Origin: Nothopassalora personata
Lineage: Eukaryota; Ascomycota; Dothideomycetes; Mycosphaerellales; Mycosphaerellaceae
Reading direction: 5' to 3'
Length of the DNA: 64,000 nucleotides
Assembly (NCBI GenBank): GCA_033816765.1
Contig: CM066291.1
Span: forward strand, 3,534,001 to 3,598,000
The notes below the pieces were generated by a model. That model ran no database searches. It saw only the letters and a list, made by a program, of their open reading frames with translations, and was not told where the DNA came from. The translations under genes were made by a program, and so were the position numbers. This document shows positions 32,743 to 42,368 of this stretch, piece after piece. The first letter of the stretch is position 1; each line of letters starts with the position of its first letter.

Positions 32743-34050
32743 TCATCGAAGCAGATCCCATTTGTAGTTCTCATCGAGCCTTGTCGCTGGTGCTCCGAAT
32801 GGTGGTAGCGCGTCGTTCTGTGGCTGCTCCCATACTCGCGGCATGTCCGGCGCTGCTGTGGCCGGTCGCCTGTTCTCGAAATGTAGTCTCTTCTTCGAAG
32901 GTAATGCTGGACTCGATGACACTTTGCGCTTGAGCGGAGAGCCTGTGACTGCTGGAGAGCCACTATGTTGCGCGGATGGTAGGGTGAAGTTGCTTCTAAT
33001 CGGTGGGGTGAGATTGGTAGGCTTGAGATTCACTTGCTTGGCGAAGCTTTCTCGCATTGCATCGTAGGTGGGTGGTCCTTGCGGCGAGGCGCTTCGTGTA
33101 GTGGGCAGTCGCTCCTCCGGAGTCGCGAAGCGGTCTAAGGGGCTGTTGTGGCCCTGCGCTCTGTTGAGCGCCTGCAATCGAGCGGCGGTACGTTGACGCT
33201 GCTCTAGAATTATGTCCTTCAGTGAGCTCGGTGGAGCCACAGGTGAGGCTCTTTCAGGGGAACTTTCAGTACTATCGACATCGTCTTCGGCGTAGTTCAC
33301 CTGCTTTTTGCCTCGCATGCTTCGTCTCACAGGTGCTGTTTCGACGGGGGGCGCCTGTTTCGTGACCGCGCGAGGCTTCATGGTGCCCTGGAGGTTGGTC
33401 TTTTCTTGAAGCACGCGTGGCGCGCTGGCAATATTGGATGACGCGCTATGGTACGTAGCGCCAAGCCAGCGATGATGAGGGGGACGTTGGGGCCGAGGAG
33501 GCATGAAGCGCGCCGGTGTCTTTCCAAATTGTCGTAGATAGCCTGGTAACGCAGGGCGTGTGCCGGCATTCAGCTTCATGAACTGATTCGAGTAGTACAA
33601 TGTGTTGTCCGCATCGTTGATCTTTGCGCCAACACTGTTCCTCTCACTCTCGACATCCCGCCGCAAGCTTGTGATCTTGATGATGTGAGGGTGGACTCGG
33701 TAGGCTTGCAGCGCCACCAAATGGTTGCTGTACTGCGCCTTGAGCTGCTGTACAGTTGTGCGTTCCCACGGGTCCAATTTGGTGGCAATGATCCTGTCCA
33801 GCTGTGCGAGGCGCTCTTCAGATATCGCCTTCTGCTTGACCACCATGTCCAGGTACCTGCCATCATGTGTCTCTGCACAGTAGAACCTGCCCGCGCCGCA
33901 CTCGAATTCAGGAGCGCGGTGGCAGATGCGGTAGTATGGACAGTCCACCTTCAGCCAGAAGGCCAGGTCCAGCTCACGCGCATGCTCGCATTCTTCCTCG
34001 ATGAGCTGCGTGTGGCCGCACAGGAAGCGCACGAATCCTTGCCAGCACAT
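32743..34050 (-). CDS. Uncharacterised protein with Cys-rich N-terminus, 435 aa
   Basis: Single exon. The ATG at 34050 was chosen because the text upstream (TTTTTITT) is low-complexity and the Cys-rich start follows at once: MCWQGFVRFLCGHTQLIEEE, then C-P-Y-Y-R-I-C-H and the segment FECGAGRFYCAETHDGRYLD. Spaced Cys and His (C-GH, C-E-H, C..C-H, C..C) suggest a small zinc-binding module that I cannot name. The next 90 residues are helical (KAISEERLAQLDRIIATKLD). The C-terminal half is basic and disordered, with Pro/Ser motifs such as GSPLKRKVSSSPALPSKKR that look like nuclear localisation and CDK-type sites. A nuclear regulatory role is a guess. The frame is intact. Confidence 0.7.
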   Translation of the reverse strand: MCWQGFVRFLCGHTQLIEEECEHARELDLAFWLKVDCPYYRICHRAPEFECGAGRFYCAETHDGRYLDMVVKQKAISEERLAQLDRIIATKLDPWERTTVQQLKAQYSNHLVALQAYRVHPHIIKITSLRRDVESERNSVGAKINDADNTLYYSNQFMKLNAGTRPALPGYLRQFGKTPARFMPPRPQRPPHHRWLGATYHSASSNIASAPRVLQEKTNLQGTMKPRAVTKQAPPVETAPVRRSMRGKKQVNYAEDDVDSTESSPERASPVAPPSSLKDIILEQRQRTAARLQALNRAQGHNSPLDRFATPEERLPTTRSASPQGPPTYDAMRESFAKQVNLKPTNLTPPIRSNFTLPSAQHSGSPAVTGSPLKRKVSSSPALPSKKRLHFENRRPATAAPDMPRVWEQPQNDALPPFGAPATRLDENYKWDLLR

Positions 34051-34322
34051 CGTGGTGATGGTGGTAGTAGTAGTGATGTGAGGTGAAGCGAGAGAGCATG
34101 TCTTCACTTCGTTATACAGTCGTTCTTGCAAGTAGTGCCTTTCCTGAACGGTCACGCGCTCGGCTCACTGCCGAACACAACAACAAGGAAGATGCGGCTG
34201 CACCCGCTCTCGCATGTGAGAAAGAAGGAGCGACTTCGTGAAGCAACTTACCTCCCACCCGCGCTTCGTGCATCCACCATCTTCATTCGGTCAACATGAC
34301 CTACGGCATTGCTTCGCAAGGA

Positions 34323-34566
34323 CGACTCACCAGCGATGAGATAGCTCGGGCAACGAGCGACGGATCCCTTTGAGGAACCGATTGTGACTCTGAGCCAAAC
34401 CCGCCATCGCTGCATCCGTTTCGACACCAGGCGGTCCTTCGTGCGCGCTCTGATATCTTCCTCCCGTAGGCATTCCAGAGATCAAGGCTCCTGTAGGCGA
34501 GATGCACTCTACACGATGCTGTTGCTCGATGGACGGACAGCGTCGTCTTGGTAATCGCGATGCCAC
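34323..34566 (-). CDS. Possible small gene or first exon
   Basis: From an ATG at 34566 an open frame encodes MASRLPRRRCPSIEQQHRVE, CISPTGALISGMPTGGRYQS, ...AMAGLAQSHNRFLKGIRRS and ends LPELSHRW at a good GTGAGT donor. A second short stretch bounded by CGTAG and GTAAGT follows downstream. I cannot build a convincing complete model and recognise no family. Confidence 0.33.
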
Positions 34567-35570
34567 CAGCCGCCAAACCTGGCGTGGTAATGTAATGTTC
34601 GGTCATGGCTTAGGACAGTGCATCTCAAACATCGTGTCTTGATTCTGGAGTTCGTCAGGTCTCGGGGACTGTAGTCGAGGCATTTCAGGACGGCAACTTG
34701 CTAGACCGTGTCACCACTGAGCAAGTTCTTATTGTTAGACCTTCTCTGACCCAGGCTGCCTTCACCGCTAAGACTTTCGGATCACGACGGAGTGGCAACC
34801 TCAAGGCAGTATATGTCCATAGACATGGAAGCGTTCGTTCCGATGACACTTCCATGTCTAGCTTTCTTGCATGCCAGGCAAGGGATGCCTCGATGGATGA
34901 AGTCAAATCAAGCCGCCAGATGCTAGCGCGGATCACAAGCAAACATTCGACCAGTCAGATGGCCGTCGCATACAGACAGGGCTGTCGGCTGCCTCCAACC
35001 ATCAACGGCCTCCCCATCCACGGTCAGGACGGTCGTTATTGCGAGTACCGTGGGACTCATCAAACGTCTGCCCCTTGGGACTGTACAGTACGAAGCTGCC
35101 GGATGGCCACCGGTCTAGCTAGCTGTGCTGGTGAGACGGCGGCCGGCACTAACTATTTCAACCAGAATCAATAGTAGTAACATGGCCGCATGGCGAAGGC
35201 GGGGCCGAAAAGCTTCAAGTTTTGTACGACGATTCAAGACATGCTATTTGTTTGTATTTATGACTACTAGCCGGATCGACATTGCCCGGGTTTTCGGCAT
35301 TCATTAATCAGTAGGCGTCACCACTGGCATGTGTCGTGTCGCATCGCATCTGGCCGGCCGTTCGACCGTTTCTTTCTTCGCGACCTTGTGCCATTCTGTG
35401 AGCAGCAGTTTTGACATCTGTGTCTTCTTCATCTTCAACGCTAATACCTTTCGAATGCCTGGACGCTGGTGATTGTGAAACAGCAAGCATCTCCCCAGCC
35501 AGTTCTTCCTTCCCTCCACTGTGCCACACTTCTGCCGCCCGCCGGAACGAGCGACGCGAAAAGCTTAAAG
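34567..35570. other. Intergenic region upstream of the MFS gene
   Basis: About 1 kb. The longest plus-strand frame (ending near 35174) has no ATG in a sensible context and no recognisable motifs. Probably the MFS promoter plus spacer. Confidence 0.4.
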
Positions 35571-37652
35571 ATGAATTCCGCGACAGGACGTGTGCCTCAG
35601 GACAGCAGAACAGTCTCTCCCGACTCTGTGCATGGCAGCCAAGAGAGCTTGCGCAGTATCGGCCACGTGACCGTCGAAGATCCTCGACGCGAGGCGCTGA
35701 ACAAGCTAGAAGAAAGCCATCCCGATCATCAGGAATCCGAGGCCAACAAGGAATCAGAGGCCAAGCAGGCTGAGCAGTCGGCGGCACGGGTACAAGATGA
35801 GGACAGCAAAGATGGCAAAATCATGGGGAGGACGAAGGGCAAGATCGCCGTCATCATGCTCGCGCTGTGTTTGGCCGTCTTCCTGGCAGCATTGGACGTA
35901 ACAATCATCACAACAGCGCTCCCGACTATCAGCGAGCATTTCCACTCGTCGGCTGGATACACGTGGATCGGTTCCGCCTTCTTGCTTGCAAATGCGGCCT
36001 CTATTCCGTCATGGGGCAAAGTCTCAGACATCTTCGGTCGGAAGCCCATGTTGCTGCTTGCCAACATCATCTTCATGATCGGATCGCTGGTGGCGGCCCT
36101 GTCGACCAGCGTTGGTATGCTCATTGCTGCCCGAGCCGTTCAGGGTCTCGGCGGAGGTGGCTTGATCATCTTGGTCAACATCGTAATTGGAGACCTTTTC
36201 CCTCTCAGGATTCGAGGTGCGTTCTACGGTGTCATAGGAGGCGTCTGGGCTATCGCATCCTCAGTCGGGCCGATCATTGGTGGTGCCTTCACCCAGGCTG
36301 TGTCATGGCGCTGGTGCTTCTGGATCAACCTGCCATTGGATGGTATCGCCTTCATCATCTTGCTGTTCTTCCTGGACATCAAGGCACCGCGCACACCGCT
36401 CGTGGAGGGCCTTAAGGCTGTAGACTGGATCGGAACACTCACCGTCGTTGGCGGCACGCTGATGTTCTTGTTCGGACTCCAATATGGTGGTGTGACAGCG
36501 CCCTGGGATTCTGCTCTGGTCCTCTGCCTCTTGATATTTGGCTGTCTCACGCTTGCCATCTTCCTGGTCTGGGAATGGAAAGCTGCCAAGTTCCCTATCA
36601 TGCCAATGGCCATCTTTTCCAGCGTTACGAACTGCGCTACCTTGGCCATCGTCTTCTTGCACGGCTTTGTCTTCATCTCAGCCTCCTACTACCTGCCCTT
36701 GTATTTTCAGGCCATTCGAGGTGCGACGCCCATCTTATCTGGGGTATATTTGCTTCCGACAGCTCTCGCACTTGCTGTTGGCTCGATTGCGACAGGAGTG
36801 ACTATTGCAAAGACCGGAAAGTTCTTACCACCTATCTACTTTGGTTTCTTCATGATAACACTTGGCTTTGGACTGTTCATTGACTTCGATGCAAACAGCT
36901 CCTGGGCCAAGTTGATCCTTTTACAGGTTGTCGCAGGTCTTGGAGTTGGTCCAATCTTCCAGGCTCCAATTATCGCACTTCAGGCGCACATTCAACCACG
37001 AGACATAGGCACTGCTACTGCGACTTTAGGCTTCGCTCGTCAGCTCGCAACAACCACTTCTGTTGTCATAGGCGAGGTTGTCTACCAGAACGAACTGAAG
37101 AAGAAGATTCCTGGACTTGCAACTGTGCTTAGTCCGGAACAACTTGGCAGGATCAGTGGAGGCAACGCGGGCGCAAACACCGAATTCATCGATCAGCTTC
37201 CGCAGCCGCAAAAGGGAGACGTGCGCGTGGCTTTTGCCGACTCCTTGCAACCAATGTGGATCATGTACACCTGCTTCGCCGCGGTTGGCTTCCTTGCAAT
37301 GTTCTTGATCAAGCGAAAGCAGCTGACCCGACAGCACGAAGAGACTAAGACTGGTATCGAGGCAGAGAAGGCAAACAGAGAGTCGAGGCTACAAGAGGCT
37401 GCAGAGAAGCGAGCATCCAAAGCATCGCTATTGGCTGAGAAGCGTGCTTCGAAGCTCTCATCCAAGCGACGCAGTCAAGGCCGGCCTGTCAGTGGGGACA
37501 CAGAGGATTTTAAGAGCCGCCCAACTAGTGGCGTGCCGACGGAACCTTCACCGAAAACGTCGTGGGAGAAGGATTTGGAGTCCTGTCCTCCACCTCCGGT
37601 CCCGAGGATTCCCGAGGAGCACGCGTCGAGAGAGAATGTATCAAGAGTGTGA
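35571..37652 (+). CDS. MFS multidrug transporter, 14-TM DHA2 type
   Basis: Single exon, 693 aa from the ATG at 35571 (AAAGATGAATTCC); earlier in-frame codons are not ATG. A cytosolic acidic N-terminus of about 95 residues is followed by 14 predicted membrane helices. Family motifs include LDVTIITTALPTISEHFHSS (motif D1), GKVSDIFGRKPMLLLANIIF (motif A), ARAVQGLGGGGLIILVNI (motif B), GVWAIASSVGPIIGGAFT (antiporter motif C) and SWRWCFWINLPLDG. The cytosolic C-terminal tail of about 110 residues is a basic coiled coil (AEKRASKASLLAEKRASKLS) then Pro-rich. DHA2 transporters export drugs, toxins or amino acids by proton antiport at the plasma or vacuolar membrane; the substrate cannot be read from sequence. 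No biosynthetic cluster surrounds it. Confidence 0.93.
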   Translation: MNSATGRVPQDSRTVSPDSVHGSQESLRSIGHVTVEDPRREALNKLEESHPDHQESEANKESEAKQAEQSAARVQDEDSKDGKIMGRTKGKIAVIMLALCLAVFLAALDVTIITTALPTISEHFHSSAGYTWIGSAFLLANAASIPSWGKVSDIFGRKPMLLLANIIFMIGSLVAALSTSVGMLIAARAVQGLGGGGLIILVNIVIGDLFPLRIRGAFYGVIGGVWAIASSVGPIIGGAFTQAVSWRWCFWINLPLDGIAFIILLFFLDIKAPRTPLVEGLKAVDWIGTLTVVGGTLMFLFGLQYGGVTAPWDSALVLCLLIFGCLTLAIFLVWEWKAAKFPIMPMAIFSSVTNCATLAIVFLHGFVFISASYYLPLYFQAIRGATPILSGVYLLPTALALAVGSIATGVTIAKTGKFLPPIYFGFFMITLGFGLFIDFDANSSWAKLILLQVVAGLGVGPIFQAPIIALQAHIQPRDIGTATATLGFARQLATTTSVVIGEVVYQNELKKKIPGLATVLSPEQLGRISGGNAGANTEFIDQLPQPQKGDVRVAFADSLQPMWIMYTCFAAVGFLAMFLIKRKQLTRQHEETKTGIEAEKANRESRLQEAAEKRASKASLLAEKRASKLSSKRRSQGRPVSGDTEDFKSRPTSGVPTEPSPKTSWEKDLESCPPPPVPRIPEEHASRENVSRV

Positions 37653-38198
37653 ATGTAATTACAGCATTTCGTATCGTGTACTGTTCAGAAGCTTTGGGAA
37701 CGCTTACGGCGCATGACGAGTCGTTTGGACGATTTGATCAAACGACTATCATGCTTGGTCGCTTGGAAGATAACCTCGTGGGCATTATCGACGACAGGGG
37801 GCGCAGCGAGCTTTGTATAGCTCGCGAACATCAGTTTGCTTACAGATATACGACAGCATCGTATCACTTTCCTCTCAGCCAGGTAGGACGCCTAGGTACC
37901 GAGTTCATGTTAAGACTATTGACTGCACAGTGTGCGGCCATGGAAACGTACGTGCGCAGCTGGCCGAACACATGCATGATCCGAAACGCAGGTTTTGTAA
38001 CATCAGCTCGATATCATATTGTCGTCGAGCACTCGCCAGCGTTCGCCGAGAACTCGACTCATCCATCCGTACTCTACACCGCAAGTCCTCTGCTTTGACA
38101 TCATGAATCATTGGTCCAACAGCAGGTCGGGCAGAATTTGCTGACTTGATTCCGCGCCACTGACACTGAGGACGAGGAGGCAATACCACACCACAGTC
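37653..38198. other. Intergenic region
   Basis: About 550 bp after the MFS stop. Nothing recognisable. Confidence 0.4.
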
Positions 38199-38822
38199 AT
38201 GCCCGATGATCTAAGCCCGTTCCTCACCAAGTTTCCAGCCGAGCTTCGCACCAGTATACACATTCGCCCCCAATCACGACCCCAATCTCGAGCTGCAACA
38301 CTCCAGACCACCAAGCAACAGCCTCCTGCGCACATGGCATCAAATCTGTTCAGAGGGCCATGGCATCTACAAGGCAACAGACTAACAGTTCTGTAAAGAT
38401 GCCACTTTTGTCCTCCTGCACAAGCAAAGCATTCTTGTAGCCAACTGGAGCATCGACATGGTGAAGGAAGAGGACTTGCACCATATCAAGACCCTCCTCA
38501 TCCTCACCGACAAGTCCTCAAAGGTCATTCGGCACAAACTGCTGGAGCGCTCAGGCAGATGGGACATAGTGGATTCCAAGGGCTCCAGGGCGAGAAGTGG
38601 TCACGCCAGCAACGGACGACGGGCGCAGAAGTCATGGATTGGAAGCCCGTCAGGAAGATATACTTCCCATGCCGTTGTCTGGACGCATTCAAGGTCTATC
38701 TGCCGGTCGGAAACGCACTGCAAGACCAGATCAAAGGAGCGGTTGAAGCGGCAGGAGGGTCCGTTGGGCGAGGATCTGGCTGGTGGCTTGGTGCATACTC
38801 CGTGGCAGTGTCGTACAAGTAA
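38199..38822 (+). pseudogene. Decayed F-box-like gene (relic 5)
   Basis: Starts MPDDLSPFLTKFPAELRTS, the box motif. It then shifts frame to VYTFAPNHDPNLELQ and continues NSLLRTWHQICSEGHGIYKA to a TAA at about 38390. After the stop the same frame goes on with FVLLHKQSILVANWSIDMVK and LLILTDKSSKVIRHKLLERS. It shifts again near 38570 to EVMDWKPVRKIYFPCRCLDA and ends GGSVGRGSGWWLGAYSVAVS. Two frameshifts and one nonsense codon are needed. The order of segments fits a complete former gene of about 200 aa. Confidence 0.65.
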
Positions 38823-39112
38823 GATGATTCCACGAATATGACCTGGAAAAAATGTTACTGGTGATAGACATGGATCGGTCCATAGACCGCCCTCCTCGCG
38901 GAGTGTTCGGAACGATGACTGATCGATAAGATGGTGTCCGGGTATTGAGAGCTGATGGGCATCATCAGGCGGGCTGCCAATAAGATTCTGCCGACGCGGG
39001 GTGGACCGCGGAAGTTACTTGTGAAGAGAGATAGATGGATATGATGATGACTGCAATGAAGAGTCGCTGGTCAAAGTCGACTATTTTCGAGCTCTCGCGA
39101 CAAACTCTACAC

Positions 39113-39569
39113 TCACACTCCGCACCGCAGACTCCTGAAAGTCCCGTCCCCATGGCATGTCTCGACCTTGGCCTATTAATTAGCGTCGTTGAGCGTATGG
39201 TATGGATGGTCTCGCCCTTGCAGTCATGATCCGCGTACATGTTGATGGAGCAATGCTTAGGCCGGCCCTGCTTACCAACCGAGGATTGTCTTGCGCGGTA
39301 TCCGCCTCGTAGTCGGTGCTGGGCTTCCATTCGAAGTCGTAGCTGCTAGTTGGCCCCTTTGTGAAATTGTTATTTCTACAATAGCCATTCCCGTCAATTC
39401 TCGTCCTCTGTTTGTAATTGCCCCATTCGTCTTTATCGACCGGCGCTGAGCAATCTGGATCCTTGTATGGTTGGAAGTTGATGGTTGAATATCTCCCTCC
39501 GCCCTGTTTATTGGGTTCGCTAAAATCGCGGGGACGCCGATGGAAGACGAGGATCTTGATCGAGACCAT
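39113..39569 (-). pseudogene. Broken paralogue of the secreted Cys protein at 21.5 kb
   Basis: From an ATG at 39569 (MVSIKILVF) the frame gives RYSTINFQPYKDPDCSAP, GNGYCRNNNFTKG and SSYDFEWKPSTDYEADTAQD. These parallel YRDNYC and GSYDFEWEPRKGYE of the intact gene. A one-base shift at about 39275 leads to KHCSINMYADHDCKGETIH, parallel to KFCRITVFESDDCGGKEVG. A further shift leads to TCHGDGTFRSLRCGV and a TGA at 39113, parallel to ACHGDFEVEGRSLTVQC. In the first residues the hydrophobic signal peptide (IGVPAILANP) is also out of frame. With three or four breaks in 150 codons it cannot make the secreted protein. Confidence 0.68.
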
Positions 39570-40284
39570 GCTGCTTGCGGAATGCCGCTGGAAGATGTGT
39601 CGGAGGAGAAGGCGTGGGAAAATCGTGCCCTATATCTTGCGTTCGTCTTGCTTTGAGTTCGCTGGTCTAGGAAGCTGATAAGTGAGACATGCAAGGGCAG
39701 ACTCATGAACGAGAAACGTCTGTCCAATCTAGCCACTCTGAGGACTCATACTCCGCAGTGCGACACATCGCCGAATAGCACGGCTCTCAATTGCGATAGC
39801 GCCTGCCAGACCCCTACCATCCTTGTATGACCCGCAGCGAACCCATGGACAATGGGGATGCCTATGATGTGACAGTCTATGAGTACGCGCATCTGATTCA
39901 TGCAGTAATGAGTTTAATCCGTACGCAGACGGCATGGTTGCAAATGAAGCGCGGCGGTAATGAAGAAGCGTTCGGTGCGCCTCGCTTTTCGTAGAGTACC
40001 GCGGTCTGCCGTAATTCATTCGTGCTTGCGAGCATCTTGAACCCGTGAAGACTCGCGCCCTCAGGAGCCTGGAGGCTTCGCGAGACTGCTGACACAAGAG
40101 AAAGTCTCAAACCCATTGGTGTCACCAAGAGAGTGAGGGAAGTCGAAGGTCTGACTTCCATCAGTGTGCGAGTACACTGGCCACCATCTGGCCACCCGTG
40201 AATGTTCCTCGTCACATAACCTCCATCGTCTGTGGTGGAAGTCAGCCAATGCCGCAAGAAGGGAGCTTCGTCAAAACTCTAGAC

Positions 40285-40710
40285 TTATGGTATAGCGTGT
40301 AGTGCCCCCCCCCCCAAACAAATCCTGAAGATCCATCTCGAACTGTTTGACAGGGCCTTGAGAACAGCCTTCATTGTCGCCAGCGCATCGAACTCCGTGT
40401 TTGTCACCCGAAACGTCATCGGCGAAGGGCTGTATGGTGGCTTCGTTGTCCCAGTTCCCAAGACCTCCGAAGAAGACGCCGTCGTTGGGACCTCATCCTG
40501 CACTATTGACGGGATCTTTCTGGACAATTTCAGTCCGCCTGGATCCCTTCGATGGTTTCTGAAATGCTCACGTAAATGTTGAAGTCAACCTGAGCCATAC
40601 CGATGAGGCAGGCGGCGGCGGATGCGGCGGCGGTGAGGGTGAAATGAATCTCGAGGATAGAATCGGCGTAGGATCGAGAGAATTTGGCTTCTGTGAGGCA
40701 ACTGTTCATG
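40285..40710 (-). CDS. Doubtful small gene
   Basis: A minus-strand ATG near 40710 opens MNSCLTEAKFSRSYADSILE, then FTLTAAASAAACLIGMAQVD, which looks like a membrane or signal segment, up to a GTGAGC donor. A second open stretch (LSRKIPSIVQDEVPTTASSS ... FDALATMKAVLKALSN) follows in another frame and ends at 40285. No intron joins the two in phase, so it may be a relic. No family recognised. Confidence 0.25.
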
Positions 40711-41387
40711 ATGATGATGAAAATGATGGCAGCAAGGGGGCTATTGAATATCTGACGCCCTACTTATTTCACGCTCGAGGTCTTCTGCCCTCTAGCTGCT
40801 GACGAGGTTTACAGCGTTTTCGACCTTCGTGATGAAAATTGTTGGTTGACTGGATCGATTGGTCTCTCGTGCAATTGGATTCGCGTGGTCTGTCAGCATA
40901 CCAACATGAACTTGAAAATATGGTGGATAGAGCATGAAGTCTAAGGGTTCTCGTCGATTTCAGTAATTAGAGTGGTTCGAAGCCACGGAGCGCTGTCTGG
41001 AAATAGCAAGCGTGAAGTTTTCTCCATTCGAAGCTGAAATTCAGCCTGGGAGATCAGCTTTCAGCTCGCAAGTCATAAAGTGCCCTTCGATCGAGGTAAG
41101 TTTGCTCGATGTTCCGAAAGGTCGTGCATGAAAGATTGATCAATCGATCGGATTGGAGTGACGGGAGACGGTCAACGAGAACGGCGGTTTCGTCTCGCGC
41201 ATGCCATGTCTTTAGCCAGCGCACTGTTGGCAGCCTCCGACATCTCTCTAATCCACGTATCATGTCTCTTGATATCAACGTCCACGACCTTGAATGTGAC
41301 GATCGGACCCACGTCACCTCACTAAGTCCTCTCTTCATCTTCCTGAAACTTATTCATCATTACAGATCATCATACTCGCAGCACCAA

Positions 41388-41690
41388 AACTTCAGGTGCT
41401 GTCGTCCAACGGCAGGATCCTCAGTGGGCTCCGAGCTGTCTCATTCAGTTGACATGCGGATGCGGAGCGCGACAAGTTCATTACGCCAGTACCATTAAGC
41501 TGAGGAGAGGTGGAGTTTCGACTCCCTTCATCGCCCTCCGCATCTTTTGAGGCCAAATTTTCAGGAGAAGTCGTCCAACGGTAGGATCCGTGAGGGGCCC
41601 CAGAGCTGTCTTACATTCGTTTGACATGCGGCCTCGTTTCGCCAGTAATATACCGAACTCAGGAGATGAAGAGCTCGATTCCTCCCTTCT
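41388..41690 (+). repeat. Two diverged direct copies containing a tRNA-Glu-like A box
   Basis: Segments starting at about 41388 and 41553 share GTCGTCCAACGG.AGGATCC, then GAGCTGTCT..CATTC..TTGACATGCGG and, after a gap in the second copy, CGCCAGTA.., GAGGAGA/CAGGAGA and T(T)CGA.TCC(T)CCCTTC. The GTCCAACGGCAGGAT part resembles the D-arm (A box) of fungal tRNA-Glu, and TTTCGACTCCC / CTCGATTCCTCC resembles a T-arm (B box). The A to B spacing of about 100 bp is too long for a normal tRNA, so I do not call a tRNA gene. A tRNA-derived repeat or two tRNA relics are possible. Confidence 0.5.
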
Positions 41691-42368
41691 CTAATTGTTG
41701 CTTTTGCGTCAGTTCCTCGGCCTTCGGTTGGCTTCTGGAAAAGGAGGTTTTCTTTCTCTTCGGATTCGTGGTTTCAGTGAGTAAGTTGTGTCGCTGCCGT
41801 CCATCGCGCGTGTCGTCGTTGTCGATCGGGGGTTTTACCACGTCGTCGCCGTGTAGTTGTTTCCGCCGCCTACTGGGTCTCTTCGCACATCACATGGTCT
41901 AGTCTACGTCGCTCACAGGTTCCTCGTCTTTTCTTGCAATAGTGTCGCTTTCAAGGTCGTGCTTTGCAGCCTCCTTGCCTCATCGTGCATTAGCCAGCTC
42001 CGTCCGATCGCGCCCTTCTCCGCCCACATACCCTTGCCCTGTTTTCGCGATGGCGTATGTCATCACGAGCCCTCGCCTGGTGAGCTTTCTGTCTTTGCGG
42101 CTTCTGCTCCCTCGTCCGCATCTCTTTGCACAGAATTCCTGCGGTACTGGGCGTTAGTTGGTCGCAGGCCTGCCTGAAACGATCTCCTTGTGTCTTCATA
42201 GCCGCTGCCCGGGACGAAAGCAAAGAGGCGACTGCACGTATGATCAGCTCGCTTTAACAGCATAGCGCGGTTGTTGCTCCCAGCCATAAGACCCGAGAGC
42301 GTGTTAAAGCGACGAACTTCGTGGTTAGCAATGTATGTTCGGAACGGACTGTCCCCGCGAGCTTGCTT

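Larger units (their letters stand above)
39570..42368. other. Long gene-poor region
   Basis: About 2.8 kb. It contains a possible small minus-strand gene near 40.3-40.7 kb, a C12 run at about 40304-40315, and two diverged direct copies with a tRNA-like box at 41.39-41.69 kb. Otherwise only short frames without motifs are seen. Confidence 0.4.

Noticed and set aside
34698..35174. A 158-codon plus-strand frame
   Set aside because: No ATG in good context, no motif, no splice signals; composition not coding-like.
35571..37652. A secondary-metabolite or resistance cluster around the MFS transporter
   Set aside because: No synthase, P450 or regulator lies nearby; the neighbours are unrelated.
40304..40315. 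C12 run as a functional element
   Set aside because: A simple homopolymer with no linked feature; also prone to length error.
41388..41530. Annotating a tRNA-Glu gene
   Set aside because: Only the D-arm-like box fits; the acceptor stem is poor, the T-arm is imperfect and the A-B spacing is too large.
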